In this document: positions 63,707 through 64,000 of the stretch, piece by piece
Position numbering within the stretch: position 1 is the stretch's first letter
How the letters are laid out: each line of letters opens with the position of its first letter
NCBI RefSeq assembly: GCF_003268885.1
Contig: NZ_QLSX01000008.1
Location: forward strand, 147,428-211,427
Origin: Onishia taeanensis
Lineage (GTDB): Bacteria; Pseudomonadota; Gammaproteobacteria; Pseudomonadales; Halomonadaceae
Length of the DNA: 64,000 nucleotides
Direction of reading: 5' to 3'
Translations under genes and position numbers: made by a program
Notes under the pieces: model-generated
Databases searched by the model: none
What the model was told of the DNA's origin: nothing
The model's input: the letters and a program-made list of their open reading frames with translations, nothing else

Positions 63707-64000
63707 ATCCACATCAGAGTGGGCGGCATAGGATTGTTCATGCCACGTTATTCCGAGGAACGTAAGGCCGCGGTGCTAAAGAAGCTGCTACCGCCTGACA
63801 ACCGCAGTGTGGCGTCGGTGGCCGCCGAGGAAGGCATATCGGATGCGACCCTGTATGGTTGGCTGAAAACATGCCGCCGACAAGGAGTGCCTGTGCCAGG
63901 GAACCGTAAGACCGGAGATGATTGGTCAGCTGACGCCAAGCTGGCTGTGGTGATTGAAACGGCTTCTCTATCAGAGACCGAGCTTGGCACGTATTGCCGG
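63665..64000 (+). mobile_element. Insertion sequence, left end (continues past window)
   Basis: An element inserted in the porin frame at about 63660-63675. It carries an OrfA-type transposase gene starting at 63740 and is cut by the window edge. The exact inverted repeat cannot be set without the other end; the boundary is an estimate. Confidence 0.75.
63740..64000 (+). CDS. IS transposase OrfA-like protein (5' part)
   Basis: The first 87 residues are visible. Two helix-turn-helix-like modules are present: VASVAAEEGISDATLYGWLK near residues 25-44 and LAVVIETASLSETELGTYCR at the end. The opening MPRYSEERKAAVLKKLLPPD is typical of OrfA proteins of IS3-family elements whose OrfB carries the DDE catalytic core. 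Downstream sequence is outside the window, so intactness is unknown. Confidence 0.85.
   Translation, partial: MPRYSEERKAAVLKKLLPPDNRSVASVAAEEGISDATLYGWLKTCRRQGVPVPGNRKTGDDWSADAKLAVVIETASLSETELGTYCR

Overview
The window is 64 kb of GC-rich chromosomal DNA from a halophilic or marine gammaproteobacterium. A member of the Halomonadaceae (Halomonas, Chromohalobacter or a relative) fits best: NhaD sodium/proton antiporter, TRAP-type malonate uptake, a complete RecCBD operon, and DUF3422, DUF3581, DUF1499 and DUF3820 proteins together. The genus is inferred from gene content and style; no 16S or marker gene is present. No tRNA, rRNA or CRISPR array was recognised.

Layout. (1) 1-6.1 kb: 5' part of mmsA with a divergent LysR regulator, catalase-peroxidase katG behind a hairpin-rich leader, and the convergent pseudokinase/AMPylase gene selO. 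(2) 6.2-13 kb: a complete malonate module. A divergent GntR repressor (matR) faces a TRAP transporter (matPQM), malonyl-CoA decarboxylase (matA) and malonyl-CoA synthetase (matB), with a candidate operator in the divergent promoter. (3) 13.2-24 kb: ogt, then overlapping recC-recB-recD. recB and recD carry in-frame 24-bp tandem repeats and a REP-like palindrome. (4) 24-31.4 kb: an accessory and defence island. Its AT-rich left part holds a Rap1a/Tai-type immunity protein and a Gabija system (gajA-gajB). An IS3 remnant, a GNAT acetyltransferase and a two-gene ATPase plus PD-(D/E)XK-like nuclease cassette follow; the last is the best candidate for a little-described defence system.

(5) 31.4-46 kb: mostly metabolic and housekeeping genes: LysR/nitronate monooxygenase pair with a strong palindromic operator, an ion-channel-like protein, a DUF2235 hydrolase, a TauD-type dioxygenase, a LysE exporter, a PAS-GAF-PAS-GGDEF diguanylate cyclase, DUF427, a MobA-like nucleotidyltransferase, DUF1499, a class D beta-lactamase, a small coiled-coil stress protein, an MFS transporter with a long acidic repetitive tail, and YgjV. 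(6) 46-49.4 kb: a very GC-rich block (ClC-family protein and orphan PotD-like binding protein) placed between ygjV and nfsA. It is flanked by imperfect direct repeats made of the 3' ends of both neighbours, so it looks inserted. (7) 49.3-64 kb: NfsA nitroreductase, Rieske/FAD reductase, small enzymes, two secreted proteins (one with tandem Cys-Asp-rich repeats), a membrane-anchored serine hydrolase, CorA-like transporter, DUF3422, DUF3581, nhaD, and a binding-protein/porin pair whose porin gene is broken by an insertion sequence running off the window end.

Gene starts were chosen by Shine-Dalgarno position, signal peptides and family N-termini, and often differ from the longest open frame. 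Functions rest on motif and family recognition by eye; no database search was run.
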